The notes below the pieces were generated by a model that saw only the letters and a list, made by a program, of their open reading frames with translations, did not search any database and was not told the origin of the DNA. A stretch of 64,000 nt of DNA from Nocardia acidivorans NBRC 108247 (GTDB lineage: Bacteria > Actinomycetota > Actinomycetes > Mycobacteriales > Mycobacteriaceae): NCBI RefSeq assembly GCF_001625085.1, contig NZ_BDAW01000025.1:57190-121189 (forward strand), written 5' to 3'. Position 1 is the stretch's first letter; each line of letters starts with the position of its first letter. The position numbers were made by a program, and so were the translations under genes. Below, in pieces: positions 22,366 through 31,622 of the stretch.

Positions 22366-23775
22366 CTACCCCGGGTAGGCCCGGGCGGGCATGCCCGCGC
22401 CGCCGGGGCGGAAGGCGGCGGGGGCGTGCACGACCGTGGTGCAGACATACTCGAGCAGTCCGGCCTCGGCGTACTCGCGGCCGTAGCCACTGGATTTGGT
22501 ACCGCCGAACGGTGCGCGCAATGTCATTCCGGTGCGGTTGTGCGTATTGACGAAGGTGAAACCGGCCTCGATACCGGCGGCGAAGGCGAAGGCCCGGGAC
22601 TCGTCGGCGGACCAGACCGAAGCACCCAGTCCGAGCTCGGAATCGTTTGCGCGGGTGAGCACTTCGGCTTCGCCGCGATAGGTGAGCAAGGGTACGACCG
22701 GACCGAATTGCTCGGCACACACCAGCGGGGCGTCATCGGGCAGACCCAGCACGAGTACCGGATCGACGAAATACCCCTGCGACTCGGCGGCTTTCGCCAA
22801 AGGCAGGATGCGGCCTCCGCGTGCGCGCGCGTCGGCAATCAGGTCGGTGACCCGTGCGGCGGCCTCCCGCGTGACCACGGGCCCCATGGTGATCGCTTCG
22901 TCCAATGGATCACCGACCGTCAGAATGCGCTGTGCCGCAGCGAGATACGCTTGCGTGAACTCGTCCGCGCGACGTTCCGGGACATAGAGCCGCTTGGCCG
23001 CCATGCACACCTGGCCCGCCGTGGCGAACGAGGCCAGCACCAGGCGTTCGTAATCGTCCGGGGTGAGCGCGAAATCGTCCAGGAAGACGGCCGGATCATT
23101 GCCGCCGAGTTCGAGAACCACCGGGGTGATGGCCTGACCCGCCGCGGCGGCGATACTGCGGCCCGCCGCCTCCCCGCCGGTGAAGGCGACCTTGCGCACC
23201 AGGGGATGGGCGATGAGCGCGTGCACCAGATCCGGGCCGCCGTGCAGCACGGTGGTGGCGGGGAAGAGTTCGGCCACCGCGCTGATCGTCAGCGGGGCGA
23301 GCGGAGAGGGCTTGAGCAGCACCGTATTTCCCGCGGCCAGCGCCGGACCCAGCTTGAGCAGGGACAGGATCACCGGTGCGTTCCACGGCGTGATCGCGGT
23401 GACCACGCCGTAGGGGCGCGGGGTGATACGCAGCCGCCCGCGCCCGTCATCGGTCTCGTCATCGGTGTAAACCGCCTCGGCCCGATCACAGATCCAGCGC
23501 AGATACGTGGCGGCGAAGGCGATTTCGCCACGGCAGTCGGCGACCGGCTTACCGGATTCGCGCGCCAGCAGCTCCGCCAGCGCGGGACGATCGGCGTCCA
23601 TCGCGTCGGCCGCCCGCCACAGCGCGGTGAGCCGCTCGGCAAGTGGCCGGGCCGACCACTCCCGGAATCGCCGATCTGATTCGCGCACAATGACATCCAC
23701 CGCCTCGGGCGGGGTCACCGGAACCGATCCGACGATCTCCCCGGGACGGGCGGGATTCTCTCGGCTGATTCTCAC
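22366..23775 (-). CDS. Aldehyde dehydrogenase (NAD(P)+), last gene of the monooxygenase operon
   Basis: 469-residue ALDH. Conserved blocks are TPWNAPVILSLLKLGPALAA, AFTGGEAAGR, the general base region LELGGNDPAVF, the catalytic Cys in GQVCMAAKRLYV, and EQFGPVVPLL near the C-terminus. It resembles succinate-semialdehyde-type dehydrogenases. The GTG start at 23775 overlaps the TAG of the FAD monooxygenase (TAGTG). It would oxidise an aldehyde, perhaps released by oxygenation upstream or from phytol, to the acid. Confidence 0.9.
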   Translation of the reverse strand: MRISRENPARPGEIVGSVPVTPPEAVDVIVRESDRRFREWSARPLAERLTALWRAADAMDADRPALAELLARESGKPVADCRGEIAFAATYLRWICDRAEAVYTDDETDDGRGRLRITPRPYGVVTAITPWNAPVILSLLKLGPALAAGNTVLLKPSPLAPLTISAVAELFPATTVLHGGPDLVHALIAHPLVRKVAFTGGEAAGRSIAAAAGQAITPVVLELGGNDPAVFLDDFALTPDDYERLVLASFATAGQVCMAAKRLYVPERRADEFTQAYLAAAQRILTVGDPLDEAITMGPVVTREAAARVTDLIADARARGGRILPLAKAAESQGYFVDPVLVLGLPDDAPLVCAEQFGPVVPLLTYRGEAEVLTRANDSELGLGASVWSADESRAFAFAAGIEAGFTFVNTHNRTGMTLRAPFGGTKSSGYGREYAEAGLLEYVCTTVVHAPAAFRPGGAGMPARAYPG

Positions 23776-24914
23776 TACGCGGCCTCCCACGGCTCCATCA
23801 GACAGGCGCGCCGGAGATACGCGCGGCTCGCCACCGGATCCGCCGCCAAGGCGCGGAGCCGGTCCCGGTATTCGCTGTCCTGCCCGCGCAGGCTGGACCA
23901 ATTGTCATGGCTGGTGCGCTGCACCTGCTCGATGGCGACGGTGCGGCGCAGTGCCGCGGCCTCGTCCAGCACCCGTTCGGGCGCACCGGTGATGACATCG
24001 GCCAGTGCGTGCGCCATGCGCACCGCATCGTGGATACCGCTGTTCATCCCGAGGCCGCCGAGCGGATTGTTCACATGCGCGGCGTCACCCATCAGCAACA
24101 CCCGGCCGTCCCGGAATCGCGGCGCCACCCGCTGATGCACCCGGTAGAGGGCGGCCTGGTCGATGCGCCAGGGCCTGCCGAGATCCGCGACACCCGCCAA
24201 ACGGCCGGGCAGGCGGCGCAATTCGGTGTCGTCGTCGGTCTCGCCCGGGGTGGGCAGCAGCACCCGCCAGTGGTCGGGGGTGCGCAACAGCACCAGCCAT
24301 TCGCGCGGATCGAAGATGTAGTTGATGGGGGCGATGCCCGGCAGCGCGGCGGTCAGGTCCTCGCGCACCGAGGCGACCAGGAACCGTTCCGGATATGTGC
24401 TCCCCTCCAGACTCATACCCGTGGACCGCCGCACCGCCGAATGCGCACCGTCCGCGCCGATCAGCCACTGCGCGTGCAGCACACCGGCACCGGTGCGCAC
24501 GCGCACCCCGTGCGCGTCGGTGTCCACCTCCTCGACGCGATGGTCGAAGCGCACCCCGAGATTTCCCGGGGCGGCCGCGAGCAGGATCGGGGTGAGTTTG
24601 CTCTGCTCGCACTGCACCCGGTACGGGAACGGCGTGTCACCGGCCAGCACGCCCATGTCCAGGGTGGCGATGGCCTCGCCGCCGCGCTCGCGGTACTGGA
24701 AGGTCTCCGCGACAATCCCTTTGCGCAGCAGCGCCCGCACCACGCCGAGGTCGCTGAGCATCTCCAGGGTCGGCGGATGGAAGGTGGAGGCGCGTGATTC
24801 CGCGGCCAGCTCGGGACCCGCCTCCAGCACCGTCACATCCACCCCGCGCCGGGCCAAAGTCAGTGCGGCGGTGAGCCCCACCGGTCCGGCGCCGGCGATG
24901 ACGACGGTGCTCAT
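23775..24914 (-). CDS. FAD-dependent aromatic-ring monooxygenase (PHBH family)
   Basis: 379-residue single-component flavoprotein. It has the FAD-binding VVIAGAGPVGLTAALTLARR at the N-terminus, a DG motif in LIGADGAHSAVRR, and GDAAHVNNPLGGLGMNSGI in the second FAD segment. Such enzymes hydroxylate phenolic or heteroaromatic rings with NAD(P)H. ATGA overlap with the upstream ALDH gene and TAGTG overlap with the next ALDH show tight coupling. The substrate is unknown; a pyrrole- or maleimide-derived ring is possible in this context. Confidence 0.88.
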   Translation of the reverse strand: MSTVVIAGAGPVGLTAALTLARRGVDVTVLEAGPELAAESRASTFHPPTLEMLSDLGVVRALLRKGIVAETFQYRERGGEAIATLDMGVLAGDTPFPYRVQCEQSKLTPILLAAAPGNLGVRFDHRVEEVDTDAHGVRVRTGAGVLHAQWLIGADGAHSAVRRSTGMSLEGSTYPERFLVASVREDLTAALPGIAPINYIFDPREWLVLLRTPDHWRVLLPTPGETDDDTELRRLPGRLAGVADLGRPWRIDQAALYRVHQRVAPRFRDGRVLLMGDAAHVNNPLGGLGMNSGIHDAVRMAHALADVITGAPERVLDEAAALRRTVAIEQVQRTSHDNWSSLRGQDSEYRDRLRALAADPVASRAYLRRACLMEPWEAA

Positions 24915-26299
24915 GAGGTGTGCAGGGCGAAACGCCCTTCGACACCGACCACCCGCGCACCGGTGAAGAAGCGCAGCGTCTCGGCCGTGCCCTCCTCGCC
25001 CAGGCCCGAAACACCCCACGCCGGACGCGGGGTCATCAGGTGCAGGCTCATGATCGAGGAGCCGTTCACCTTGACCTCACCGGCGCGGATGCGGCGCGCG
25101 ATGGCGAGCGCGAACTCGGTATCGGCACCGCACACATAGGCTTCCAGGCCGTACGGCACCGCATTGGCCAGGCGCACCACCTCCTCGACGCTGTCGTAGG
25201 TGGCCACACCGGCGACCGGGCCGAAGACCTCCTCGGCCAGATCGTCATCGAGAAGCGTCGGGGGGAAATAGTTTCCGGACTCCGGAGTCTTGCCGAAGGT
25301 ATGGGTCGCGCGCCCGGCGATCGCGGCGCGCAGCGCGCCGACGTGGCGCGAATGCACGAGCGGGCCGAAGTCCGTGGCCGGATCCAAAGGCGCTCCGACG
25401 CAGAGTGATTCGAGTCGTTCGCCGATCGCCTCGACGATTTCCCCGACCCGCTCGACCGGTACGATCAACCGCCCCAGCGCCCGGCACCATTGGCCATTGA
25501 GCGTGGTCAGCAACTCCGCGCCCATGCGGGCGGCGGTGTCGAGATCGGCATCGGGCAGCACGATGAGCGGATTGTTCCCGCCCAATTCCAGCTGACACGG
25601 CCGGAACAGGGGAGCGGAGGCGACCGCTACGGCCTGCCCGCCCGCCACCCCGCCGGTGAACGACACCGCCTTGATCCGGGGATCGGCGACCAAACGCGCA
25701 CCGGTGGCGGCACCACCCTGCACCAACTGGAACATGCCCGGCGGCACATGGTTCGCCACGACCTCGGCGAGCAGCACGGCACTGTACGGGGTCAATTCAC
25801 TCACCTTGAGCAGCACCGGACATCCGGCCGCCAGCGCATTGGCCACCTTGTGAGCCGCCATGGGCGCGGGCGCGTTCCACGGCACCAGGCACAGCGCCGG
25901 ACCCAGCCCCAGGCGATGCACCTCGACCCCGTCCCGATCGTCCCGGAGCGCACCGGCGCGCAATTGCGCGGCCGCCAAGCGGAAAGCGCCCGAGACGATG
26001 ACGCCCAGCGGCGTGGTCTGGCGGATCGGAACCCCGGTCGCGAAGGCGTCGAGTTCGATGATCGTCGTCAGCCGCGCGTCCAGGTCGTCCGCGATGGCCT
26101 CGAGCGTCTCCGGGGTGATCCGCCCGTGCGCGCGCTCGGCCACCGCGAGTGCGCGTTCCACCCGCTCGGGCGCGGATGCCACCGCCCGGGCGACCTGCGC
26201 GCCCGTGGCCGGATCCTCCAATGCGATACCGAGATCCACGGCGGGCACACCCCATTCGCCGTCGATCAGATCGCGAATCGCGGGCAGTTCCGGAGTCAT
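24911..26299 (-). CDS. Aldehyde dehydrogenase (benzaldehyde/vanillin type)
   Basis: 462-residue ALDH. It shows LCLVPWNAPAPMAAHKVANA, KAVSFTGGVAGGQAV, the Glu region QLELGGNNPLIVLPDADLD, the catalytic Cys in LNGQWCRALGRLIV, and EEVFGPVAGV. It diverges in overall sequence from the second ALDH of the same operon, so the two probably act on different aldehydes. ATGA overlaps link it to the acyl-CoA-dehydrogenase-like gene before it and the FAD monooxygenase after it. Confidence 0.88.
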   Translation of the reverse strand: MTPELPAIRDLIDGEWGVPAVDLGIALEDPATGAQVARAVASAPERVERALAVAERAHGRITPETLEAIADDLDARLTTIIELDAFATGVPIRQTTPLGVIVSGAFRLAAAQLRAGALRDDRDGVEVHRLGLGPALCLVPWNAPAPMAAHKVANALAAGCPVLLKVSELTPYSAVLLAEVVANHVPPGMFQLVQGGAATGARLVADPRIKAVSFTGGVAGGQAVAVASAPLFRPCQLELGGNNPLIVLPDADLDTAARMGAELLTTLNGQWCRALGRLIVPVERVGEIVEAIGERLESLCVGAPLDPATDFGPLVHSRHVGALRAAIAGRATHTFGKTPESGNYFPPTLLDDDLAEEVFGPVAGVATYDSVEEVVRLANAVPYGLEAYVCGADTEFALAIARRIRAGEVKVNGSSIMSLHLMTPRPAWGVSGLGEEGTAETLRFFTGARVVGVEGRFALHTS

Positions 26300-27588
26300 C
26301 GGCCGACCTCGGCGGGGACGTTCGCCTGCTCGGGAGCGGTGGCGAAGAGTTCATTGGCCTTGGCCTCGGTGACAATGCGGGCGACCTCGAGCATGCCGCG
26401 CTCGGCGGGGAAGGTCATGACCAGGCCCATGGCCAGATCCCGAAGTGCGCGCCCGGCAGTGCCTTCCATCGACGCGGCGGAGGTGCCGCCCGCCTTGAGC
26501 GCGCCCAGGGCCACCCGGAAACAGGCTTCGGTGACCGCGCCCTTACCGAGCCGCCACTGGGTGAAGATCTCCTGCTTGGGTTTGAACGGGACCTCGGCGG
26601 TCTCGACCGCGAGCTGATAGCGCAGCCACAGATAGGCGGTCTCCAGATCGCGGGTCATCTCACCGAACAGCACCTGATGCACCGGCGAGGACGCGATGGG
26701 CGCGCCGGTGTCGGCGAAGGTCTTGGTGGTGGTGGCGCGCAGCACCTCGTCGTAAACGCGCTGGGCGCAGCCGGTGTAGACCGCGGCGATGGCGAGCTGA
26801 TTGCCGACGAAACTGCCCCGGCTCATGGTCAGCATCTTGGTGAAAGCGCCCGGCACCGTGAGGGCTTCGGCATCGGGGATGAAGACATCGACGAGCCGGA
26901 TGCCGTTATTGGCGGTGGCGCGCATACCGAGACCGTCCCAGGGTGCGCGCACGCTGACACCGGTGGCCTCGCGTGGAACGAAGAAGGTGGCCAGGCCCTG
27001 CGCGGTGTCGTAGCCCTCCAGTTTCGCCGAGGTCAGATAGTAGTCCGCTACCCCGGTGGCGCAGCCGAAGGACTTCTCCCCGTTGAGAATCCAGCCGCCG
27101 GACACCTTGCGCGCGGTGGTGGCGATGGTGATGTTCGCCCCCTCGGTCTTGACCGATTCGGAAGCGAAATTGGCCAGCCATACCCCCTCGGCCATCCGCG
27201 TGAGCACCTTCTCGGCGAAGGCCCGCACCACGGGAACCTCTGCGGCGTCGAACAATCCGGCTTCGATCGCCTCCAGCGGCAGCAGTCCGCGCGAGGCGCT
27301 GGTGTTGTGGAAGAAGTACGCCAGCGCCGTGGACGGACAGGCCGTGCCCATGGTGAAGGTGGCGGCGGCGAGATCGCGCAGCGTGCCGCCCAGACCGCCG
27401 AAGCGTTCGGGCACCACCAGGCCCAGTAGTCCGGCCTCACGCAGCAGGCCGATATGCGAGGCCGGGAAGGTGGCGGTGCGGTCGGCCTCCGCGGCGGCCG
27501 CGTGCAGGGCGGGCAGCACCGATTCGACCCGTTGCGCGCGTGCGCGTTCGGCGTCGGTCATCTCTTCGACCAGTCGTTCACCGATCAT
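26296..27588 (-). CDS. Acyl-CoA-dehydrogenase-fold flavoprotein (probable two-component monooxygenase)
   Basis: 430 residues with the acyl-CoA dehydrogenase fold: LVVPERFGGLGGTLRDLAAA, a central beta domain with GGWILNGEKSFGCATGVADY, and a C-terminal helical bundle. The gene is co-translated (ATGA) with the flavin reductase at 27585. That pairing is typical of DszC/HpaB-like group D monooxygenases that use reduced FMN, more than of true acyl-CoA dehydrogenases. I cannot identify the usual catalytic Glu with confidence, which fits the monooxygenase reading. The substrate is unknown. Confidence 0.78.
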   Translation of the reverse strand: MIGERLVEEMTDAERARAQRVESVLPALHAAAAEADRTATFPASHIGLLREAGLLGLVVPERFGGLGGTLRDLAAATFTMGTACPSTALAYFFHNTSASRGLLPLEAIEAGLFDAAEVPVVRAFAEKVLTRMAEGVWLANFASESVKTEGANITIATTARKVSGGWILNGEKSFGCATGVADYYLTSAKLEGYDTAQGLATFFVPREATGVSVRAPWDGLGMRATANNGIRLVDVFIPDAEALTVPGAFTKMLTMSRGSFVGNQLAIAAVYTGCAQRVYDEVLRATTTKTFADTGAPIASSPVHQVLFGEMTRDLETAYLWLRYQLAVETAEVPFKPKQEIFTQWRLGKGAVTEACFRVALGALKAGGTSAASMEGTAGRALRDLAMGLVMTFPAERGMLEVARIVTEAKANELFATAPEQANVPAEVGR

Positions 27589-28064
27589 CGGGCAATCCCC
27601 TCGTAGTAGGTGCGGTCGTGATAAATGAGCGGGGCGGCCGGACGCGGGGTGGCCGCGTCCTGGACCATCCCGAGCACAATGGTGTGGTCTCCGGCCGGAT
27701 AGCACGCGGCGACAGCGCAATCGAGCCAGGCGACCGCATCGGCCAGTACCGCCGCGCCGGTGGTCGCGGTCTCCCAGTGCCCGCGCGCGAAACGGTCGTC
27801 CACGGCGGAACCGGCGAAGCGCCGCCCGATCTCCTCATGGTCGCTGCCGAGCACATTGACCGCGAAAATCCCACTGCGCCTGATCATTCGGCAGGTCGCG
27901 CCGGTCGAGGCGACACATACCGAGACGAGCGGCGGATGCAGCGCCACACTGGTGAACGAGCTGGCCGTCATCCCGTGGCGACTGCCTTGGTCGTCCAGGG
28001 TGGTGACCACCACGACGCCGGTTGCCCACTGCGCCAGCACCGTACGGAGATATTGCGGCTCCAT
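27585..28064 (-). CDS. Flavin reductase (HpaC-like)
   Basis: 159-residue flavin reductase domain protein: LRTVLAQWATGVVVVTTLDD, GMTASSFTSVALHPPLVSVC and FAVNVLGSDHEEIGRRF are family blocks. It would supply reduced flavin to the acyl-CoA-dehydrogenase-fold partner that overlaps its stop. ATG 28064 has CGGAG seven bases upstream; the frame is open further upstream but runs through operator e, so the longer start is rejected. It is the first gene of a five-gene operon running to 22366 and divergent from iclR. Confidence 0.88.
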   Translation of the reverse strand: MEPQYLRTVLAQWATGVVVVTTLDDQGSRHGMTASSFTSVALHPPLVSVCVASTGATCRMIRRSGIFAVNVLGSDHEEIGRRFAGSAVDDRFARGHWETATTGAAVLADAVAWLDCAVAACYPAGDHTIVLGMVQDAATPRPAAPLIYHDRTYYEGIAR

Positions 28065-28074
28065 ATCCAACTCC

Positions 28075-28091
28075 GTTTCGGTAGCGGAAAC
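28075..28091. promoter_or_regulatory. IclR-type operator, site e
   Basis: GTTTC-GGTAGCG-GAAAC, perfect half-sites, immediately upstream of the flavin reductase ribosome site. A bound repressor would block that operon. Confidence 0.78.
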
Positions 28092-28154
28092 GCTGTTACG
28101 CACAAGGTAACGCTCCGAGATGGGCGGGCGCAAGGGGAACAACGGGGGGATGGT

Positions 28155-28171
28155 GTTTCCCATCGGGAAAT
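28155..28171. promoter_or_regulatory. IclR-type operator, site f (autoregulatory)
   Basis: GTTTC-CCATCGG-GAAAT, one mismatch, overlapping the expected -35 region of iclR, which has TAGACT as a likely -10 at 28181-28186. Confidence 0.72.
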
Positions 28172-28191
28172 CCGCCCCCTAGACTGACCGC

Positions 28192-28977
28192 GTGCCCGAT
28201 ATGGAATCCGACACCCAGAGCCGTTCCATCGCAGCCGTCGAACGCGCCATGGACGTGCTGCTGCTCTTCGGACGCAGCGGCCGGCCAGATCTCGGGGTCA
28301 CCGAGATCGCCAATGAGCTCGGCATCACCAAAGCCGCGGTGCATCGCATCCTCACCGCCCTGCGCAGCCGGGATCTCATTGTGCTCGAGCCGACCACTCG
28401 GCGTTACGCGCTCGGGCATGCCGCGATGGCGCTGGGCCGGGCGTATTTGGCGCGCACCGATCTTCGCGTCATGGCCGCCCCCGAGCTGCGGCGATTGGCC
28501 TCGCTGACCGGCGAGACCGCGACCCTGTCCATTCGGCGCGGCGACACGCGCATGTATGTGGACCAGGTGGTGCCGGATCAGGAACTGCGCATGGAAGTCG
28601 CACTGGGACAACCGTATCCACTGCACGCGGGCAGTTCCTCCAAGGCGATTCTGGCCTATCTGCGCAAGGAGGAGATCGATGAATATCTGGGACGGCATGA
28701 ACTGAGCGCCTTCACCGACGCCACCGTCACCTCGCAGCGCAAACTGCGCGCGGAGCTCAATACCATTCGCAAGCGCGGATACGCGGTCTCGCTGGGGGAG
28801 CGGCAGATCGGCGCGGCCTCGATCGCCGCACCGATTCTGGATCACGACGGCGGGGTGGTCGCCGCGCTGAGCGTCTGCGGACCGCTCTCGCGGTTCGAAC
28901 CGCGCATGGACGAATACGCGCCGATCCTGCTCAAGGCCTCCGGCGCGCTCTCGACCCAACTCGGTTATACGGGTTAG
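28192..28977 (+). CDS. IclR family transcriptional regulator
   Basis: 261-residue IclR-type regulator. The N-terminal winged HTH covers about residues 15-70 (VERAMDVLLLFGRSGRPDLG, VTEIANELGITKAAVHRIL). The C-terminal effector domain contains MEVALGQPYPLHAGSSSKAI and the usual terminal IGAASIAAPILDHDGGVVAAL. GTG 28192 lies six bases after the TAGACT -10, so the transcript may be leaderless; ATG 28201 is the alternative. Placed in the middle of the island and bracketed by matching operators, it is the best candidate for the regulator of all GTTTC-N7-GAAAC sites. Its effector is unknown. Confidence 0.92.
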   Translation: MPDMESDTQSRSIAAVERAMDVLLLFGRSGRPDLGVTEIANELGITKAAVHRILTALRSRDLIVLEPTTRRYALGHAAMALGRAYLARTDLRVMAAPELRRLASLTGETATLSIRRGDTRMYVDQVVPDQELRMEVALGQPYPLHAGSSSKAILAYLRKEEIDEYLGRHELSAFTDATVTSQRKLRAELNTIRKRGYAVSLGERQIGAASIAAPILDHDGGVVAALSVCGPLSRFEPRMDEYAPILLKASGALSTQLGYTG

Positions 28978-29681
28978 AGATTCGCGCCCGGTTTGAATAC
29001 GCCCAGCGCCGCGGCGGCGAGTACGCCGCCCCAGATGATCCAGACGTAGGGGAGGCAGCCGTTCACGCTGCGGCGCAGGATGTGCTCCACCTCCGGGTTC
29101 GAGCCTTCGGTCTGTAACCGGCCGAAGGCGGGTCCGAAGGGGCGCAGGGTGATTCGAATGCCCAGGCCCGCCGCGATGGCCGCGGTATAGAGCAGGATCT
29201 TGCCGCCCAGCCAGCGCGGATTGGTGGTGACGCCGAACGGGTCGTGCGCCACCAGGGTGTGGAGACCAGCGACGGTCATCGCCGTGATCACGGCGAATCG
29301 AATGATCAGATCGGCGCGATAGACGCTCGCGATGCGGCCGTGGGTGCGATGCGCGACAATCGCCAGGGTCAGCCACGCGGCGGCGAAGAGCCAGGTCGGA
29401 ATCACGAACCACCAGGGGAACAAGGTGATTCCGAAGGCTTTCGCGCCGTGCGGATCCAGGGCCATGAGTGTCACGCCGCTGGGCAGGAACAGCACCAGGC
29501 AGATTTTCGGGCCCAGATCCAATCCGCTCATGATCGCCAGGGCGGTCGCGCGCGCCGGGGGCGTCCGGCGTGGATCGATGACGAAGCGGCTCGAATAGAA
29601 GACCCCGAGGTCGCCGCCGAGCCAGAACACGAACAGCGTCAGGTGCAGCAGGATCCACCATCCGTGATGATGCGGGCCCAT
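28974..29681 (-). CDS. Integral membrane protein of unknown function
   Basis: 235 residues with about six hydrophobic segments: WWILLHLTLFVFWLGGDLGV, ITLFPWWFVIPTWLFAAAWL, LIIRFAVITAMTVAGLHTLV and a C-terminal YVWIIWGGVLAAAALGVF. Histidines near the first helices (PHHHGWW, LLHLTL) and the first-helix pattern recall DUF2269/HemJ/CopD-like membrane proteins that can bind heme or metal, but I cannot assign it. It lies 32 bases after the isochorismatase-like gene in the CaiB operon and overlaps the iclR 3' end by four bases. Confidence 0.65.
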   Translation of the reverse strand: MGPHHHGWWILLHLTLFVFWLGGDLGVFYSSRFVIDPRRTPPARATALAIMSGLDLGPKICLVLFLPSGVTLMALDPHGAKAFGITLFPWWFVIPTWLFAAAWLTLAIVAHRTHGRIASVYRADLIIRFAVITAMTVAGLHTLVAHDPFGVTTNPRWLGGKILLYTAAIAAGLGIRITLRPFGPAFGRLQTEGSNPEVEHILRRSVNGCLPYVWIIWGGVLAAAALGVFKPGANL

Positions 29682-29713
29682 GGAAATCCCTTCGGGAAGA
29701 GTGGAATTGCGAG

Positions 29714-30331
29714 TCAGCGCAGAATGCTCAGCGCACGGTCGAGGTCGATCACATCGGCGTACTTGGCATCGAGATCCAACAGGTTCGCCTCGTGCAGGCG
29801 GCGGTCGCGATCACCGCAGGCGTCCGCGACCACCAGGGGCCGGAAACCGTATTGCAGTGCGTCGGTGGCGGTGGCGCGCACACAACCGCTGGTGGTGAGT
29901 CCGGTGATCAGGACGGTGTCCACGCACTGCGCGGTCAGGGTCGCGGCGAGTGAGGTGCCGTGGAAGCCGCTGGCATACTGCTTGGTGACCACCACCTCGC
30001 CGGGGAGCGGTGCGGGGTCGGCAAGGAAGTCGCCCATCGGATTGCCCTCCTCGAACGCGTTGAGCGCCGGGACTTTTCGCCGGAACAGACCACCGTCGGC
30101 GCTGCCGGGCCGGTAGCTCACCCGGGTGAAGACGACCGGCCTGCCGACGTCGCGGGCTCGCTCGACCAACCGGGCGGTGGCCCGCACCGCCTCCTCGACC
30201 GGGGCGCGCAGTGGCGAACCGTCGGTGAGGTAGGCGGCGCACACATCGATGACCAGCACCGCCGGGCGTTCCCCCGCGCCGAGCCGGGCCGCGAAGCCGT
30301 GCCGGAGGTAGTCCTCGGACAGGTCGGACAT
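29714..30331 (-). CDS. Isochorismatase-family amidohydrolase (maleamate/N-carbamoylsarcosine amidase type)
   Basis: 205-residue cysteine hydrolase. The catalytic triad is visible as Asp29 (LVIDVCAAYL), Lys117 (VVTKQYASGF) and Cys150 (LTTSGCVRATATDA). The loop after Lys (YASGFHGTSLAATL) matches the N-carbamoylsarcosine amidase/maleamate amidase branch rather than true isochorismatases. Maleamate amidases convert maleamate to maleate and ammonia. Together with the imidase-like gene at 36607 and the maleate-isomerase-like genes, this outlines a maleimide pathway. It follows the CaiB gene by nine bases. Confidence 0.88.
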   Translation of the reverse strand: MSDLSEDYLRHGFAARLGAGERPAVLVIDVCAAYLTDGSPLRAPVEEAVRATARLVERARDVGRPVVFTRVSYRPGSADGGLFRRKVPALNAFEEGNPMGDFLADPAPLPGEVVVTKQYASGFHGTSLAATLTAQCVDTVLITGLTTSGCVRATATDALQYGFRPLVVADACGDRDRRLHEANLLDLDAKYADVIDLDRALSILR

Positions 30332-30340
30332 GACATCGCC

Positions 30341-31555
30341 TCAGATCACGCCGGTGCCGGCCAGTTCGGCGAGCCGGTCCGGGTCCAGTCCGAGGATCGT
30401 GCCGTAGACCTCGGCATTGTGCTGGCCCAGCTCCGGGCCGGGATGACGCACCGAGCCCGGTGTCTCGCTCAGTTTGGGAAAGACGTTCTGCATGGGGATC
30501 TCGCCGAACTCCGGATGTGCCAGGCGCACAATGGCTTCGCGGGCCGCGAAATGCGGATCGGCGAACATGTCACGCGCGGTGTAGATCCGGCCCGCGGGCA
30601 CCCCGGCCTCGTGCAGCAGATCCAGTAACTCCGATGCGGCCAGGGTGCCGGTCCACGCGCCGATGATGTCGTCGAGTTCGGCCATATGCTCGCCCCGGGT
30701 GGAGTGTGTGGCGAAGCGTTCGGTGGCGGCGAGTTCGGGCTGCCCCATGACCTTGGCCAGGCGCGCGAAGACGGTGTCCTGATTGGCCGCGATGAGGATC
30801 AGATCCCCGCCCGCGGTGGCGTACACATTGCTGGGGGAGACATTGGGCAGCACCGGGCCGGTGCGCTCGCGCTGATATTCGGTGATACCCCATTCGGGCA
30901 GCAGCGATTCCATCATCGCCAGCACCGCCTCGTAGATGGCGGCATCGACGATCTGACCGGCCCCGGTGCGCTCGCGATGATGCACCGCGGCCAGGGTGCC
31001 GATGGTGGCGAAGACCGCGGCCAGCGAATCACCCAGGGAGATACCGGTTCTGGCGGGCGGGCTGCCGGGATCACCGGTGGTGTAGCGGATACCGCCCATG
31101 GCCTCGCCGATCGAGCCGTACCCGGCGCGCGGTGCGTACGGGCCGGTCTGACCGTAGCCGGTGACCCGGGTCAGGATCAGGGCCGGATTGTCTTCCCGCA
31201 GCGTCTCGTAATCCAGGCCCCAGCGTTCCAGGGTACCGGGGCGGAAATTCTCGACCACGATATCGGCCTGCGCGATGAGCTCGCGCGCCAGGCGCTGACC
31301 GGCCTCGGTGCGCAGATTGCAGGTGACCGACTTCTTGTTGCGCGCCACCACCGGCCACCACAGTGAGCGCCCATAGGGCTTCTCGCGCCCCCACTCCCGC
31401 ATCGGATCGCCCTGCCCCGGAGATTCGAGCTTGATGACCTCCGCGCCCAGATCGCCGAGCAGCTGCCCGCAGAACGGGCCCGCCAGCAGCTGGCCCATCT
31501 CGATCACCCGCAGGTCGGTCAGCGGTCCGGTCGGGGCGGTGGTGGGTTCTGCCAT
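30341..31555 (-). CDS. CaiB/BaiF family III CoA-transferase (1)
   Basis: 404-residue CoA-transferase. Typical blocks are DLRVIEMGQLLAGPFCGQLL, GDLGAEVIKLESP, VENFRPGTLERWGLDYETL, GYGQTGPYAPRAGYGSIGEA, and the catalytic Asp176 in GISLGDSLAAV. Family III enzymes move CoA between carboxylic acids, often dicarboxylates such as succinate or mesaconate. Upstream in-frame codons extend past operator g and antisense to the lyase gene and are not used; GGAG precedes the ATG. It heads a three-gene operon with the amidase and a membrane protein. Confidence 0.92.
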   Translation of the reverse strand: MAEPTTAPTGPLTDLRVIEMGQLLAGPFCGQLLGDLGAEVIKLESPGQGDPMREWGREKPYGRSLWWPVVARNKKSVTCNLRTEAGQRLARELIAQADIVVENFRPGTLERWGLDYETLREDNPALILTRVTGYGQTGPYAPRAGYGSIGEAMGGIRYTTGDPGSPPARTGISLGDSLAAVFATIGTLAAVHHRERTGAGQIVDAAIYEAVLAMMESLLPEWGITEYQRERTGPVLPNVSPSNVYATAGGDLILIAANQDTVFARLAKVMGQPELAATERFATHSTRGEHMAELDDIIGAWTGTLAASELLDLLHEAGVPAGRIYTARDMFADPHFAAREAIVRLAHPEFGEIPMQNVFPKLSETPGSVRHPGPELGQHNAEVYGTILGLDPDRLAELAGTGVI

Positions 31556-31622
31556 GCGGCCAACTCCGTTCTGTCGCACCGGCGGTGGCGTGCAGCGCGG
31601 CGCCGGGAAGAATGGATACAAT

